A DNA stretch of 64,000 bases from Sisyra terminalis (taxonomy: Eukaryota > Arthropoda > Insecta > Neuroptera > Sisyridae): positions 24,074,282-24,138,281 of the forward strand of contig OY292277.1 of assembly GCA_958496175.1 (NCBI GenBank), given 5' to 3'. The position numbers were made by a program, and so were the translations under genes. The notes under the pieces are model-generated. The model saw only the letters and a list, made by a program, of their open reading frames with translations. It did no database searches and was not told where the DNA came from. Position 1 is the first letter of the stretch. Every line of letters starts with the position of its first letter. Positions 38,884-59,979 of the stretch are shown here, in pieces.

Positions 38884-39575
38884 AGCAAAACACAATTGAA
38901 TTAGCGCACCACATTAAAGTCGTTATATTTTTGAAAAAAATATATTTATAAATTTACAGTTAGTATAATAAGTTACCTTATTTCAATGTAGAAACCCAAT
39001 TTTTGAAATTGAAAAACATAAAAAATAACAAAATGATAACATGGAACGGGACATACAAATGGTTATTATTGGGATTATAACCAGAATTAACAGAAAAAAG
39101 ATTCTTAGTAATTTTAAAGTAATTTAGTTACTTTAATGTGTCCAAGATTCTTTTACTAAGTACATTTATTTTTTGTCAAAATGTAACTAGTATCTTTTAT
39201 ACTTTCTAAAAGCAACTGTTTCTTGTAACTTAAGCAAAACACAATTAATATAGCGCATCAATATAAAGCGGTATGATTTTGAAAAAAAAAAAATTAAAGT
39301 TACACCTATTAAGATATCTTATTTTAATGTAGAGACCCAATTTTTGAAATAGAACAACGAAAGTAACGAAATGGTATTATGGATTAGGAGTAAAAATGGT
39401 TATAATTGGAATTATAAGTCAGAAAAAAGTAGCTTAGTTACTCTTAAGTAACTCAGTTACTTTAAAGTATCTAATATACTGTAACTTAGTTACTTTATTT
39501 GTTGCCCAAAAGTAAGAAGTCTCTCATATACGTTTTAAAAGGAACTGTAATCTTGTAACTTTAAAGGTATCTTAG
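38884..39575. repeat. Two tandem, diverged units of about 350 bp
   Basis: Unit 1 (38884-39231) and unit 2 (39232-39575) share AAGCAAAACACAATT, TAGCGCA, ACCCAATTTTTGAAAT, AACGAAAT/AACAAAATG, TGTAACTTAG and GGAACTGTAATCTTGTAACT in the same order. Divergence is roughly a quarter by eye. Related single fragments occur at 26150 and 27690. Confidence 0.6.
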
Positions 39576-42368
39576 ATACCGAGATAACGAGAAATTAGGT
39601 GCAGAATTTTATTTTGTTTTTGTTCTATAAAATTCAATTAATACTTCTTATACCATCGTCTTATTCTATCGTCTTAACACTAGTGTTGTTATCACTTTTG
39701 TTTTTTAAACTAGGAATACTAAGTATTCATTATTTCTTATTTATGATAATAATTTGAAATAATTTTAATTTCGGTTTCAATTTATAAGAAACCTTATTTC
39801 TTCTATTTTTTTCTTGAATTACTTATTTAGATACACTTTAGTATTCAAAATTATCGTAGGATCAAAATTCAATGGTTTAAATAGTTATCTTTCACTTGAT
39901 GTGAATCCTAGTGTATTTACAGTATAGGTACTTCCAAATTCTCTTCGTTGAACTTTTTAGATTGACTATTTTATTCTTGGTCCAGTGTATCGAAATCACT
40001 TGACTAAAACTAATAATTACACGTAAATATTCAATAGCATCGAAAAACTTCTAATAAAATTTAAGTTTTATTGAGCAGAAAAAATATAACTTTCTTTAAA
40101 TAGAGTTTTTCTTTTGGCATGTAAGCCGACCTCTTTGGAACTAGGAGTGAAACAATACTTGTTAATACATGAACCAACCAACTTACTCCATATTTTTCTT
40201 CCAATACCAAATAATTTTTGTATTTATACCTTACAACCGATACTGTACCAAGGCATAACCATCCTCAAGTAGAAAAAATTGCCTTTATGCTTCAAAAAGA
40301 AAAAAAAATACGACAAAAAGTAAAGCCTACAAAGTCATCATAGAGCATTCGAATTATTCATAAACACCTACAGTTTTCAAAATGTCCGCTGCGAATTGCA
40401 TATTGACTCAGGTACTTGGTATTTATAAACCTCTAAAATTTAATTCACAGTTATTACTCTTTTAAACATATTCCTATACAAAACGAATAAAACATCATTT
40501 CAAATATTTAGTTAAGGAATTTTACTCTTACTTTAAAAACACTTTCTAGACTTTATTAATTTTAAAAAGTTGTATGCATTTTGTCGTAACTTTTAAATTT
40601 TTTGATGTTTTTGCTTTAAAATATTAATTTATAAATCTGCTGTTGTCCATTTTTGGGAAGGGATCTTCTAAAAAGGGTTTTTTTAGTAAGGGGTAATATC
40701 ACTTTATTTAATCATTTAAGATAAAAAATAGTCAAAGATTCCCCTTAGTAATATGGAGCGCAGCCTAGCATTTTTCGAAAAAAAAACTTAATATTTAGAC
40801 GATCTAAAATCGTTTTATAATTTAAATTTTGATCTTTAATTTTTTATAAAATTATATATTTGTCGACAAGAAAAGAAAAATAAAAGTCTTTGGTAGCAAT
40901 TTTGCAAAATTATCATTTAAAACGCAAAGAGCATACAATATCGAATTTGTAGTTCTTCGAGTGTTTGATTAACCATTTCAATATAAATATCAGAATAATA
41001 AATATTTTTTCATCTTCATCAAGGTAACAAATCATTTTAATGATGAACTGCTAGATTTCAATTAAATATCTATAGGGTTAGAAGCATAATTATTTCCTGG
41101 TCCCCTTATTATTTAATTTTAATAGGTATAAGCAGTATGTAGCTACTCATAGGTCGCTATTTTCTACTTCTGTGTTTTATGTAAATTATACCACCTATTC
41201 AGGGTCTTTTGTAATGCTAACGCAAGAAATTATTGACTTGCATGCTTTTAATAAATTAAGTATTAGCTCTTTTTACACATACGCTTAAGTTATAGTTCAA
41301 TAGTGTTTGAACTATGCCGCTCAGCTCAAAGACAACTACCGAAAGTCGTTTTAACAACTACGTTTTAGTTTTGTTTAACGTAAATTTTCATTTTTTTCAT
41401 ACTACATACTTGTTTTTTATAATAATATTATTAATACTGTAGCTAAATGCTCTTCTTGGTATTAATGTGGCTACTCAGTGCCGCATTTTACTTAGAAACG
41501 TATCTAAGACCCCTACAAAAGAGGCCGTCAAAAGAACCCCGATAGAGTTTAATATCAATTTTTTTCTGATAAATAAATATAATAAAAAGTTATTAAGAAT
41601 AATGTTTGTTTAAAATAGCATATACAAAATCGCAAAATGCCGCCCTGAATTCAGTAAGATTTATTTCTATGCTATGTACTTATGTCGTAGAAATAAGATG
41701 CTTAGGAAAATAATTAATATGATTAATAATATAGTTATATTTATTTTATTCCACTACACAAATTTGCCCTTAGTGGGCCTCCATAGAAATACTAAATCAA
41801 TCAAAATCCATAAATGCAGCGCTTCCTCTACCCATGAAAGTTATTCCTTATCATTGGTATAGGTAATATTATAATAATAAATCTTGAGAAATCGAAAATT
41901 ACCCTCTTTCCTAAATATAATTATTTCATACCTACTAACTTTACCAATGCTTAGGTTGGCTTAGGTGGTGTGTGTTCTGATCTTACAATGCCTTTACCTG
42001 ATAATTAAAAACTTAAGTAAGTAAGCATAAGTAAGCATCTATAATAAAACCAATAATATTTGTAAAGGTGTATTATTTTTACTGTACATAATTGCGTATT
42101 TGAATTTAAAAAAAATATTGATTTTTTTAGTGCAGTTTAAAACTTGAATAGAAATAATATTAATATTTGAAGCGAAAAAGTTTAGTATTTATTTTTCAAA
42201 CTATTATGAGCAGTTTAAAAGTGATCAAATCGTTAAAAACAAAATATAGGACTCCAAACGCACTAAAATGTAACTAGACGTTACAGTTTATAATAATTCC
42301 ACAGGATAATAAGCTATCAACGATTCTTAATTAGTATTTTTTTTTAATTAATTAAACTTTATTATATT
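39576..42368. other. Gene-free stretch
   Basis: AT-rich with no splice-bounded frames. It lies within the proposed long first intron of the ZCCHC24-like gene if the upstream exon is real. Confidence 0.35.
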
Positions 42369-42492
42369 TACCGTCGCTTTGTGACTACAAGTTAGTAAGA
42401 GTAATTGATAATTTGCTCAATATAAGGGTTGAACCTAGTACCTACCGGTTTTGGATCGAATATCTTGACCACTCGGCCATCAGTAGACCTCC
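42369..42492 (-). repeat. tRNA-derived SINE, copy 6
   Basis: On the minus strand it reads TGGCCGAGTGGTCAAG (A box), CCAAAACCGGTAGGTACTAG, decayed B box GTTCAACCC, then a shortened body. It has lost part of the middle region compared with copy 3. Confidence 0.65.
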
Positions 42493-42516
42493 CTAATGAT
42501 GTACGGGCTATGAATA

Positions 42517-42757
42517 GTTTAGAACAGTAGTTCTTAACTTTGTTGGAAGTACGAACCCTACAAATTTCATATGCAGATTTACTGAAGCCTTCATAATTGG
42601 AAAAAAACGATTTTTTCAAATTAAAAACATAGGTATATATTTATTCATAGCTCACGTGCTCAGCCGGAAGTGTCTTAACCTTTATCGAACCGGCGAGACT
42701 GACTCACCAAACCCCTGAGGTTCGATTGAACCCAGGTTAAAAATCATTGGCTTATAA
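42517..42757. mobile_element. hAT-like MITE
   Basis: The body 42525-42749 starts CAGTAGTTCTTAACTTTGTT and GGAAGTACGAACCC, and ends GAACCCAGGTTAAAAATCATTG. This is the classic hAT pattern with inverted CAGTGGTTCTTAACC ends. The flanks GTTTAGAA and GCTTATAA agree at six of eight positions, so the copy is old. Confidence 0.65.
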
Positions 42758-42925
42758 TATTCAAAAAATAATATATTCATAACAACTTATTTGAGTAGTT
42801 ACATAATGTGAAAGATATATGAAGATTTATAACTTTGATTTTTACTGTACCTCCATTTGGTGCAGTAAATATAATTACCCATTTCATACATGGACCCTTT
42901 ATAACATATAATTTTAAAATCAAAT

Positions 42926-43033
42926 CTACTGGTGACTAAGTGGTCAAGTTAAGGCGACAGTTCTAAAACTGGTAGGTGTTGGATTCGATCCTCGTGTCAA
43001 GCTAATTTTCGATATTTCTCGATTTACGGATTA
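42926..43033 (+). repeat. tRNA-derived SINE, copy 7 (3' truncated)
   Basis: CTACTGGTGACTAAGTGG, TCTAAAACTGGTAGGTGTTG and B box GATTCGATCC are followed by the body up to TTTCTCGATTTACGG, where the match stops. Confidence 0.65.
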
Positions 43034-44219
43034 TTATGTAAAAAGTAAAACAAAAATAGTCTCAGTTAATAAGTATGATGCATCTATTAACTGAAGTTGC
43101 CTGAATTTTATAGCCTTTGATGAATAATTTTGGAGTAAGTCTTTAAGTAAAATGATTCCAAATTTAAATGTTAAAAAACCTTATAACGGATGATTGCGAC
43201 AGTTTAAAATACTAGCATCAAAATGATCCTTACAACAAAAAAAAAGTTCGTTTTAGAATTTACTTGTTACACGGCTCGAAACATATTGGTTTCAATAATT
43301 TATAATTTGTGGAACAATTTTGGGGAGTTGTTTTTGTAATATTTGTACACAACAGTACAAAACATCCACGGTAAGGTCTTAAATGTGGTATTTCTGATCA
43401 ATTTAGTAATATGTAGTAATATATTGATGATAATTAGTTTTAATAATTGAAAACGTAAGAGATTGTGTCACCTGCTTACAATAGTGAGTAGGTATTAACA
43501 TTTTGACGTCACGTTACTTAGAAAACTTATGGAAGGTTACTGAGGAAACTGTCGTACAATTTCGGTACTAAGTTCAAAAATTTATTTTTAATTTGTTATA
43601 ACTGCTTAATAACAATAAGAAAAAAACATATTAACAAAAAGTATTAGGTGTATCTTTTGATTTGTCTAGAAATTTTTTTATTCCAAAACCCATTTTACCA
43701 CATTTCTTTCTGCATTTCGCGTAAAGGCAAGTTCGCTTTTCCGCATGGTTGAAAAACTTCTTGAAATTGGGGTTGTCCATTTTTACTAATGTTTATTTTA
43801 ATAACGCTTGCATTTTTCATTTGATTTAATTCACTTTTTTGGATTTGGTAGTACCTACCTATAATAAAATTAAACACTAAGTACATATTGGCAAAGAAAT
43901 ATTTTTCCATATTAATGCGAACATAAATCAATCAATTAAGTATGTCTTTTTATTTTGTATAAATATTTAAACTTGATTTTTTTCATACACAAAGCTAATT
44001 TCATATTAAAAGCGTTTAATTAAATCAAAGCAGGCAAGTTGAATTATGTAATTTGTCTTATGCATCCTGAATAATAAGATAAGACTAGATTTACGTAATT
44101 AACTTGATTTTCCTGAACTCTTTTGGTGTGATATGAGACTATCGTGAAAAGATCGAATACCTAAGTTGTCTTATTGTCTTATCTGAAATTTGATCCATTT
44201 TATTTGTTCTGTTATTTAG

Positions 44220-53012
<8,793 letters not shown>

Positions 53013-55371
53013 ATGAAAAAAACTTCGTTATTCCTAATTTTGAAAATCTGATTTTTTTATTTTTGAATTGTAATAACATGAAAACCTATTTGGTATAGTA
53101 ATTATTTTTTATTACTTTCATGGTAAATATGTATATAAACATAAGTAATTATATTGAAAGTATTCGTAATATAAAACAAAAATATCTAATTTGAAAAAAA
53201 AATACATATTTTAATCTTTTTGATATGAAACAAAATTTATTTAATCAAAAAAGCATAATGAAAAGATGCTTAAGTTTTATCAATACTATATTAAAATTTA
53301 TTCTGATAGCTTTGGGAAGTAATCCTACAAAATAACTACATAAATAACATGTAGTATTGTAATTTAAAAGCACGTAAAAAGTGTAATAAAAATATATTTC
53401 TAAAATATGTTTCTTTACTAGTTCTAATTTTTGTTACTACATCTTTCTGTGCCATAAAATAACCAAAAATTCGACTTGTTAAGTCATTGATGACATCCGA
53501 TTTTGATTGTTTTGGTTTAGTATTATATTCATAATCCTCATTACTATCCGAAGATATTTTATATGCAAAATATTGAAAGTTCGACAAGAAATTGTTTGCC
53601 AATATCATGTGATACTTTGTATGATTTGTTGTGCTATGCCTACCTATTTATATAGGTAGGCATATAAGAAAGTTTTATTTGAAAATATTGGTACTTTTTA
53701 TTAATATATTTATATGAAATACATTTGCAGTATTCAGAATATTTAAGGCATTATCAAAATTATTTTTCATATTATAGTCTCATGGTTGTCTATATAAAAT
53801 CACTCGACTTAATTGTTTACTACCATTGCTACAAAATAATGAACACGAAAGAGGAAGCATGGCTCACAGTTCGCAAGGCAAGTGGAGGAGGCTTCTCATT
53901 AGAAATGTTGTAAGAAATTTATGGGACTCTTTTGAAATATTGCTAAAATATCTAAAACAATAGTCTTGCCTGAATTTTCTTGACAAAATAATGCGATTTA
54001 AAACTATTCAACCGAAATTACTATCAAATATATTGTTTGGGATATGTTTTGACAATAACAGTAAAATATTTTTTGGAAGAATAAGACTTATTTGAAATAT
54101 CACTGTTGAAAATAAATCACCATTAACCCTACGAGTTATGAGTTATGAGTCATGTTTTCTCCTTTTCATCTTTAACGTTCGATATAGCGGTGGTAGAAGA
54201 AAGCTGAGTGACTTATAAAAAAAAGGGTTTTACTTTAAAAATTTAAAATATTAAACCATTATTTTATAAATTGGCAAAATTTACATCACATCTAATTTTA
54301 TTTTATTTTTCAACCAAAAACCAAACATAACTTCATATCGATAAAAAAATCATATTTCATACATTATATATAATTAGCAAATAGTTAATCAGTCGAAATT
54401 AGCAAAAAAGTAAACAATTTCAGTACATTATAAAAAAATCAATGCAATAAGCTTTCAGAACAATATTTAAGAAAGTGTTAAACTTATTCTTTACGTTATT
54501 AATTTTTCATATAAGTACCAAATATTATTATTTCTTAATTGTCTGTTTAACACTTTATATCATAACTTATATAGTTTTAAACTTCTAAAACAAATGCAGA
54601 TCCAAAATTTTACAATGGAAGGATCAATTTTATGTGGTCATTTTTTTTTATTTCAGAAAAATTATAAGAGTAACTAGTTGTTGAGCAATTGTGTTTTTGT
54701 TTTGTTTTTACGCTAATATACGAGTAATATATAATTATACAAATTTTATATTGAAGTTATATTCAACGTTGCCAAAAAACTGATTGCCAATTTTAGCCAT
54801 TTTTCAATTGTGTCAGGGATGGGCTGTGAATATTTCACGGGCAGTTACTAGTGCACAATATGAATTGTATAACTGTGCATATATTCTAATGTACAGTTCT
54901 GATTGTGTAGTAATGAAACACTTTTTATACAATTATACTTTTTCTTTTCGATATTTTGCATTTTGACAATTATCCTTTTTTTTCTGGTATGAAAAAAAAG
55001 GAAAAAATAGAATTGCATAAAATGTGGTTAGAATTAGAAAATATGTTCGCAATAGATGGAGCTCTTAAATTAACTAAAAACCATTATACAAAATAAATTG
55101 CCTTTCCTCTGAATCCGCATTTGTTTAAAAAAAATATTTATTTTTTATAATGTATTTTGAAGAGACAAAAGAAACTAAATGGTTTGAACCAAAAATATTT
55201 ATTCATATTATTCCTTATAATACCATAAACAAGTTAAACTAATTATTCGACCTATACAAAAGACTTTTTCCCAAAGTTTAAAATCTTAGTTTTCTTTAAA
55301 TAAGAAAAGTAATGTTTCAAACGAATCTACAGAAAAAAATTCATGCAAGTACCTTTTGTTATTACTTGCTA
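53013..55371. other. 3' flank of the ZCCHC24-like gene and gene-free stretch
   Basis: AATAAA at 53385-53390 is a possible poly(A) signal. A minus-strand frame at 53608-53336 has some protein-like wording (KPKQSKSDVINDLTSRIFGY) but no start context, splice sites or known family. A short minus-strand copy of the dispersed repeat lies at 54784-54850 (AACTGCCCGTGAAATATTCA). Confidence 0.35.
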
Positions 55372-55521
55372 TCGCTTTTTATCAACTAAGGTCTTTAACA
55401 ACTCTAGAGTTTATAAAAAACCGTAAACTGAGAACTACAGAAAATTTGCCCATTACGAGATTTGAGTTCAATACCTACCCGTTTTGGAGCGGTCACCTTG
55501 ACCACTCGATCACCAGTAGGC
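55372..55521 (-). repeat. tRNA-derived SINE, copy 8
   Basis: On the minus strand: CTACTGGTGATCGAGTGG, TCAAGGTGACCGCTCCAAAA, a decayed B box GAACTCAAATC, then the body to CTCTAGAGTTGTTAAA. It is full length but well diverged. Confidence 0.65.
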
Positions 55522-56608
55522 GTTAGTACTTTACTTTTCTAAAAATAATTTAGTGAAATAATCTGAACCTTTCCAAAGTCATTAATAAGCCAAAAATTTA
55601 GAGCAAGTTCATCATTAAATTTCAATTACTTTTTTGATTCCTTTTGCAAAGGTTAAATGTTACTAGTTTTGGGTGCAAATATTTATTTTAGAATCACAGG
55701 TGGGTGTAGTGGCGTCAGTCTGGGACCTCTATAGGTCTACAAAGCGACAAAGCTATTTAATTTCTTGGATTTGTATCTTTTAATGTTAAAGTTCGTTTGA
55801 TAAAAAGCTCCCTGTACCTTTTTGTACCAGGTTCAACCCACTATAATACGCAGAAAAATATTTTAAGTGTCAATTTTTTGTTTTGTCTCTTCTAAAATAT
55901 TTACAGAAAAAAAAATTATGATAAAATATCATTATTTCTATAGTTTATTGAATAATATTAAGTTTTATCAATTAAAAGCAATTTTCCCCCTTGTAAACAT
56001 GTATATAACATCGTTGAAACAAACGTATTTTGTCTATAGTAAAAAGTATGAAACTATTTTTAAGTTTTGTTAATTTCATATCGCTTTTTTATTCTTTTAG
56101 TTTTATAAGTCCTTGATCTTTGCTGCTATTTTTTCCACATTATTCTATTAGAATTTTATATTTGCTACTTTACAACTTGTACCAGGTACCTGCTTGTTTT
56201 AATTTTATAAACGCAAATTATAATTACATAAATTACTCTTTCGTTAAATTTATTTTAATGCTACTGTAAAACTATTACATATAAACATTTTCGTTTATTT
56301 TTATTTCAACAAATTATTATTCTTTATCGAGTGTTTCTTTTAATTATTTGATTTGATTAATTCAATGTTTTTTTTTCATTTAATTATCCTATGTAATTTT
56401 TATAATTTTATTTTTTAATTTCATTCAAATAAAAATATACCAAAAAAATATTCTCTGCTGAGAACATTTACTTTTCGTCATACCTCTATGTATATCCTAT
56501 GTTAAATAAATCAATAAAAATATTTTCAACTTCCTACTTAACTGCGGGAACATTTGCTGAAGAGACCACAATAATATTTAAATTCGATTAATGACGCATT
56601 AGACAATG
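55522..56608. other. Gene-free stretch upstream of the KATNAL2-like gene
   Basis: Very AT-rich, with no exon recognised. The composition changes at about 56530, where the probable promoter begins. Confidence 0.4.
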
Positions 56609-56621
56609 GTTACTTGGCAAC
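56609..56621 (+). promoter_or_regulatory. RFX X-box-like site upstream of the KATNAL2-like gene
   Basis: GTTACTTGGCAAC fits the X-box consensus of two half sites GTHNYY and RRNAAC with a one-base spacer. It ends 126 bp before the ATG, in the range where RFX factors control cilia genes. A 13-base degenerate match can occur by chance, but position and gene type support it. Confidence 0.5.
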
Positions 56622-56747
56622 CACTTGATTTTCCACGGAAATCCATGGAAACAAATATAACATGTTTAATCAGTAGACTGTGACAATCAATAGCATTTCA
56701 ATAATTTATTGGTACAATTAAAATTTTTAAAAAAAATAATAGTTTTA

Positions 56748-58181
56748 ATGTCAGAATTCATATCGAATAAATTACACCAAAATGCAATCGATAACGAAGA
56801 GAAAAAGGCTCAGGAACGTAAAAAGAATTTGTTATATTTGATATTTCACTATCTAAAAGATAACGGTTGTTTAAATTCGGCAGAAACTCTGTGTAACGAA
56901 GCTCAACTACAAACTAATATTGAAGTGTGTGATAATATTGATTTGGACATTATTTTGCAGGAATATTCAAACTATTATAATTTAAAATTCAAAAAAAATC
57001 CTAAGTTTTGTAAAAAAGTTTTATGTGACGAACCGCAACCAAGCCATACAAAATTAAAACGAGTGATTTCGGCGAAATCGATTGTTAGCAACAATAAAAA
57101 CAATTCAAAAGTACCAGATGTCAATAAATGTGTTAGTTCATCGGAGTTGAATCCGTCACCTTTTGTAATAAAACCTTTATTGCAAACATCAAGTTTGGAA
57201 GAAAAATATTTAAATTCAAAACTATCCAACGGCGATAAACAAGAAATTAAACCATTGTTTAACTTTGAAGGCTTTAACAGTGAATGGAAAGAGTTAGCCG
57301 AATTTATTTCCCAAAACATAATACTAAGAAATCTACACGTTCAGTGGTCTGACATAAAGGGATTAGAAAACGCGAAGCAACTTTTGAAAGAAGCAGTCAT
57401 TTATCCATTGGAGTATCCAAAAATATTTTCTAAAATTCCAATTCCATGGCGTGGAATCCTCCTTTATGGACCACCCGGAACCGGAAAAACTATGCTAGCA
57501 AAAGCATTGGCCAGCCAATGTATGTATAATGTATTTTTCAATATGTCTGCAAGCACTTTGATAAGCAAATGGAGAGGCGAATCTGAAAAATTGGTTCGTG
57601 TACTATTCGATCTAGCAAAATATCAAGCTCCATCCACAATATTTATGGATGAAGTCGACGCTTTAAGCTCTAAACGGGAAGATTTTCAGCATGACGCTTC
57701 CAGAAGATTCAAAAGCGAACTTTTGATTCAAATGGATGGACTTACTTCGCACAATGAAAGAGTTTTCTTTTTGGCTACGTCAAATTCACCGTGGGACATT
57801 GATCCAGCCATGCTTCGAAGATTCGAAAAACGAATATTAATCGATTATCCCGATGCAAATGCTCGAGAATTGATGTTCAAACACTATTTACGGGAATTGA
57901 GCAATGCCGAACAAATAACTCCCGCAAATTTTACGCAGTTTACCACTTTGACGGTGGGATACACTGGGTCGGATATTAAAATGGTATGCAAAGAAGCGGC
58001 ATTGGAACCGATAAGAAAAGTTATTGATTCTCTCAGCGAAAAAACAAATGAAGTTGATCTGAATTACGAAACCCCAATATGGGCAGAACAAGTAGTAAAT
58101 GCAATAAAAAATACGATGCCAACAGCAAAAAAAATGGCTGATAAATACTATCACTGGCACAAAGAATATGGGTGCATTTAA
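56748..58181 (+). CDS. KATNAL2: Katanin p60-like AAA ATPase (KATNAL2 type), intronless
   Basis: A microtubule-severing type AAA ATPase of 477 aa in a single exon. ATG 56748 is chosen because the 13 codons before it contain no ATG. A LisH motif lies at about residues 26-58 (LIFHYLKDNGCLNSAETL). A linker follows, then the AAA module: VQWSDIKGLENAKQLLKEAV, Walker A GPPGTGKT (241-248), Walker B IFMDEVDAL with D301 and E302, sensor region ATSNSPWDID, arginine-finger segment MLRRFEKRI, and a Vps4-type C-terminal helix. LisH plus the phrase WSDIKGLENAKQLLKEAVIYP singles out KATNAL2 rather than katanin p60 A1 or L1, which start with a MIT domain. Known role: sperm flagella, cilia and cytokinesis in mammals. 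AATAAA at 58234-58239 is a likely poly(A) signal. Intronless structure suggests intron loss or a retrocopy, but all motifs are intact. Confidence 0.93.
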   Translation: MSEFISNKLHQNAIDNEEKKAQERKKNLLYLIFHYLKDNGCLNSAETLCNEAQLQTNIEVCDNIDLDIILQEYSNYYNLKFKKNPKFCKKVLCDEPQPSHTKLKRVISAKSIVSNNKNNSKVPDVNKCVSSSELNPSPFVIKPLLQTSSLEEKYLNSKLSNGDKQEIKPLFNFEGFNSEWKELAEFISQNIILRNLHVQWSDIKGLENAKQLLKEAVIYPLEYPKIFSKIPIPWRGILLYGPPGTGKTMLAKALASQCMYNVFFNMSASTLISKWRGESEKLVRVLFDLAKYQAPSTIFMDEVDALSSKREDFQHDASRRFKSELLIQMDGLTSHNERVFFLATSNSPWDIDPAMLRRFEKRILIDYPDANARELMFKHYLRELSNAEQITPANFTQFTTLTVGYTGSDIKMVCKEAALEPIRKVIDSLSEKTNEVDLNYETPIWAEQVVNAIKNTMPTAKKMADKYYHWHKEYGCI

Positions 58182-58388
58182 TAAATTAACGTGATTATTA
58201 TTTTTTTTCAATAACTGTATTTTAAAAGCATATAATAAAAATGTTGGCGGTTTTTAAATAACAGTATTGTGAAAATAGTAATGATGAAACCAGTGGTTAA
58301 AATTAATACTTCACTTTTAACATTACACCTATTCCGTACCCTGTAAGAAATTATTGCTAACCATGTTTCTCCATCGCTTTGTTGTAAA

Positions 58389-59314
58389 TATTAGGTTGTT
58401 CGGAAAGTAATTTCGTTTTTTTTTTGTGATAATAAAAGGCAATTTTCGTATAGTGAATAAATATTTTACTATACTATATATTGGTCATTCTGGTTCAATA
58501 AATTTTGCTATTTTTCTGGCTGTAGTATGATTTTTCACTGAAAAAATGTTTGCTCTTTTTAGCCAAAAACTGTTCTTGGGGGATTTTTGACTTCCTCATT
58601 TGAAATAAAGGTTTTACCGTTTAAAAGATTTTGCAGTGGTCAAAACTAATAATAAAACGAAGATGCCAGATCTGTAAAATATGATGGGTAAGGCATTTTA
58701 TTCCATTCAAGTTGTAAAAGCTTTAGGCGAGTAACAAGTGATATGAGGTCTAATTTCTCTCCACAAAAACATAGGGAACCCATATATCGAGGTTCGAGGT
58801 TAATCCTAGGCCTTTCAAGTGGGTCATAAGCAATTGAATTTGGTAAATTTTACCTTTTGCCGATCTCAGGTGCTGTTATTCACCGATTTGCATCAACTAA
58901 TGATTTCATTGTGACTTTATCAGCTTCAATCGGTCTTCCAGATCGTGATGCATCTTCGACATCAAAATTATCGAATCGAAAATTTACAAACTAGTTTTGG
59001 CACTAGCGTGTCGTCAATATTTCGTCTGCATACACTTCAGTTAATTTTTTTCTTGATTGAACAGAATTTTACTTTTTCTATAGTGAAAAAGTAATATATT
59101 AGGAAAATTCTGGTTTTTGCTCTCCATATTTAAAAGGACACGCACCAAAAACTATTGCGTAGAATCACTTGAGCTTTTTCACATACAAGCCTTGCTATAT
59201 TAGCTCTCAAAACGTACAATGATTTTACGGCTTAGTTATAAAATGAGTGCAAAAAAATACAATTTAATCTTTTGTCAGGAAAAAAAAAGAAATTACTTTC
59301 CGAACAACTCAATA
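58389..59314 (-). mobile_element. mariner element remnant
   Basis: TA duplications (58389-58390, 59313-59314) flank inverted ends TTAGGTTGTTCGGAAAGTAA and, on the other strand, TTGAGTTGTTCGGAAAGTAA. Minus-strand frames from about 59060 to 58780 give NFRFDNFDVEDASRSGRP and KSLVDANR, the N-terminal mariner transposase pattern (FRSGDFDVEDAPRSGRP). Stops and shifts break it, and the catalytic D,D34D part is not legible. At 922 bp it is shorter than a full element (about 1.3 kb). Confidence 0.85.
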
Positions 59315-59404
59315 GTAGAAATTCCAACAATTTACTAATTGAAACAGTACTTATATAGACATTTAGTTCTAGTTTTTATATTTGCCTTATTAATTATAAC
59401 TAGT

Positions 59405-59585
59405 AACTGTCCGTGAAATATTCACAGCTCAACACTGATACAATTGATGATCGACAATAGAATGAAATCGAAATGACAGACAATAATTATTATAAATGGT
59501 TTTCACTCACATGTATGTTTTTATAGTTATTGTTTTGTCTTTGTCGACATACATAAATTTTGCTACTGTCATATTGATTCTTGCA
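59405..59585 (+). repeat. Dispersed repeat family, copy B
   Basis: AGTAACTGTCCGTGAAATAT, TCACAGCTCAACACTGA, ATGAAATCGAAATGACAG and CACATGTATG parallel copy A at 36440. The related copy at 54784-54850 is in the opposite orientation. Confidence 0.55.
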
Positions 59586-59979
59586 ATGTTTTTGAATATA
59601 AAATTCGATTAAAATTCACAAGTTTTATTATAAACTACTATTATTTTATGTCTTTTATTAAGACTAAAAATAAATTTACAGACAAAATCTACTTTTTCTT
59701 ATATCCATAAAGTCTTCAAACAATTTTCTGGCATAATTTATTAATATTATAAATGTAATACTGTTGAGATTTTGTAACGAACAGCTAATGTTTAATTCAT
59801 GTAATTCAAACTTACCATTAAATGAAAATTTGAGAAAAATAAAAGCTCTGGAGGAGTTCTGTGCTGCGTAGTGTTGCAGAATGTTTCATCTCAAAGAATT
59901 AGTTGCATCAACAAAAAGTTTTCTCGGAGAGGAGAACGGTCGTTAATATGTATTTAAGTATAAATTAAGGTTGGTTGCA

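Noticed and set aside
43695..43931. Minus-strand frame with KINISKNGQPQFQEVFQPCG
   Set aside because: Possible repeat remnant, but only one block and no recognised family.
53336..53608. 90-codon minus-strand frame with some protein-like wording
   Set aside because: No splice sites, start context or family; it lies in the probable 3' flank of the ZCCHC24-like gene.
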